A DNA stretch of 5,332 nucleotides from CAYNFP01 sp964492595. GTDB lineage: Bacteria > Bacillota_I > Bacilli_A > RF39 > UBA660. The notes beneath the pieces were generated by a model that saw only the letters and a list, made by a program, of their open reading frames with translations, made no database searches and was not told where the DNA came from. The stretch lies in NCBI GenBank assembly GCA_964492595.1, contig CAZBKY010000043.1:1-5332 (forward strand), read 5' to 3'. Shown in pieces: positions 5,172 to 5,332 of the stretch (its first letter is position 1; every line of letters starts with the position of its first letter). Both the position numbers and the translations under genes were made by a program.

Positions 5172-5332
5172 ATGGCAAGAAGTTTAAAAAAAGGACCTTA
5201 CACATTTGATAGATTACTTAAGAAAGTAAGAACATTAAATGAAACAGGTAAAAAAGAAGTAATAAAAACTTATTCTCGTCGTTCAACAATTTATCCAGAC
5301 TTTGTAGGTCATACTTTTGCAGTTCATAATGG
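5172..5332 (+). CDS. rpsS: 30S ribosomal protein S19, 3' end beyond the window
   Basis: S19 lies in the head of the small subunit, where it pairs with S13 and contacts the A-site finger. The first 53 codons and two further bases are present. The translation starts MARSLKKGPYTFDRLLKKV and contains TYSRRSTIYPDFVGHTFAVHNG-type sequence (33 onward), the standard S19 core. About 40 residues are missing because the window stops, not because the gene is broken. AAGGAG (5159-5164) overlaps the rplB TAA and lies 7 nt before the ATG. Its place after rplB is the canonical S10 operon order. Confidence 0.97.
   Translation, partial: MARSLKKGPYTFDRLLKKVRTLNETGKKEVIKTYSRRSTIYPDFVGHTFAVHN

Noticed and set aside
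5172..5332. S19 as a truncated pseudogene
   Set aside because: The frame is open and conserved to the last base; it stops only because the window ends.

Overview
The window comes from a strongly AT-rich, low-GC Gram-positive type genome (Bacillota or the neighbouring Mycoplasmatota). The evidence is strong AAGGAGG-type Shine-Dalgarno sites ahead of nearly every gene, a heavy bias to A/T in third codon positions, and ribosomal proteins of Firmicutes character, such as the AVHKYKDSREQFEMRTH stretch in S10. All Trp codons that I checked are TGG. Stops are TAA in six genes and TAG in one, so nothing here indicates a recoded UGA. I cannot assign a genus.

Layout, all genes on the + strand. (1) Positions 1-158 are intergenic. 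They hold a probable minus-strand terminator, a plus-strand terminator for whatever lies upstream, and a good sigma-A type promoter whose -35 box sits in that terminator hairpin. (2) Positions 159-2050 hold a two-gene thymidylate operon: a long, two-repeat flavin-dependent thymidylate synthase (thyX) and thymidylate kinase (tmk), 2 nt apart. Together they would take dUMP to dTMP to dTDP. (3) Positions 2051-2264 are intergenic. A weak terminator overlaps the -35 box of a very good promoter (TTGATT, 17 bp, TATAAT), followed by an approximately 124-nt untranslated leader that folds into one long hairpin. (4) From 2265 to the right edge lies the start of the S10 ribosomal protein operon in canonical order: rpsJ (S10), rplC (L3), rplD (L4), rplW (L23), rplB (L2) and rpsS (S19, cut by the window edge). 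Two junctions, L3/L4 and L4/L23, are TAATG overlaps with the Shine-Dalgarno site inside the upstream gene, which suggests coupled translation.

Most of the window is ordinary, highly conserved housekeeping DNA. The parts worth a second look are: the ThyX protein, in which the catalytic motifs of the family appear divided between an N-terminal and a C-terminal repeat; the one-residue insertion in the Tmk P-loop; the structured S10 leader; the 60-residue, strongly acidic tail on L3; two substitutions in L4 beside its exit-tunnel loop; and the repeated use of one DNA segment as both terminator and promoter. I see no mobile element, CRISPR array, tRNA or rRNA.
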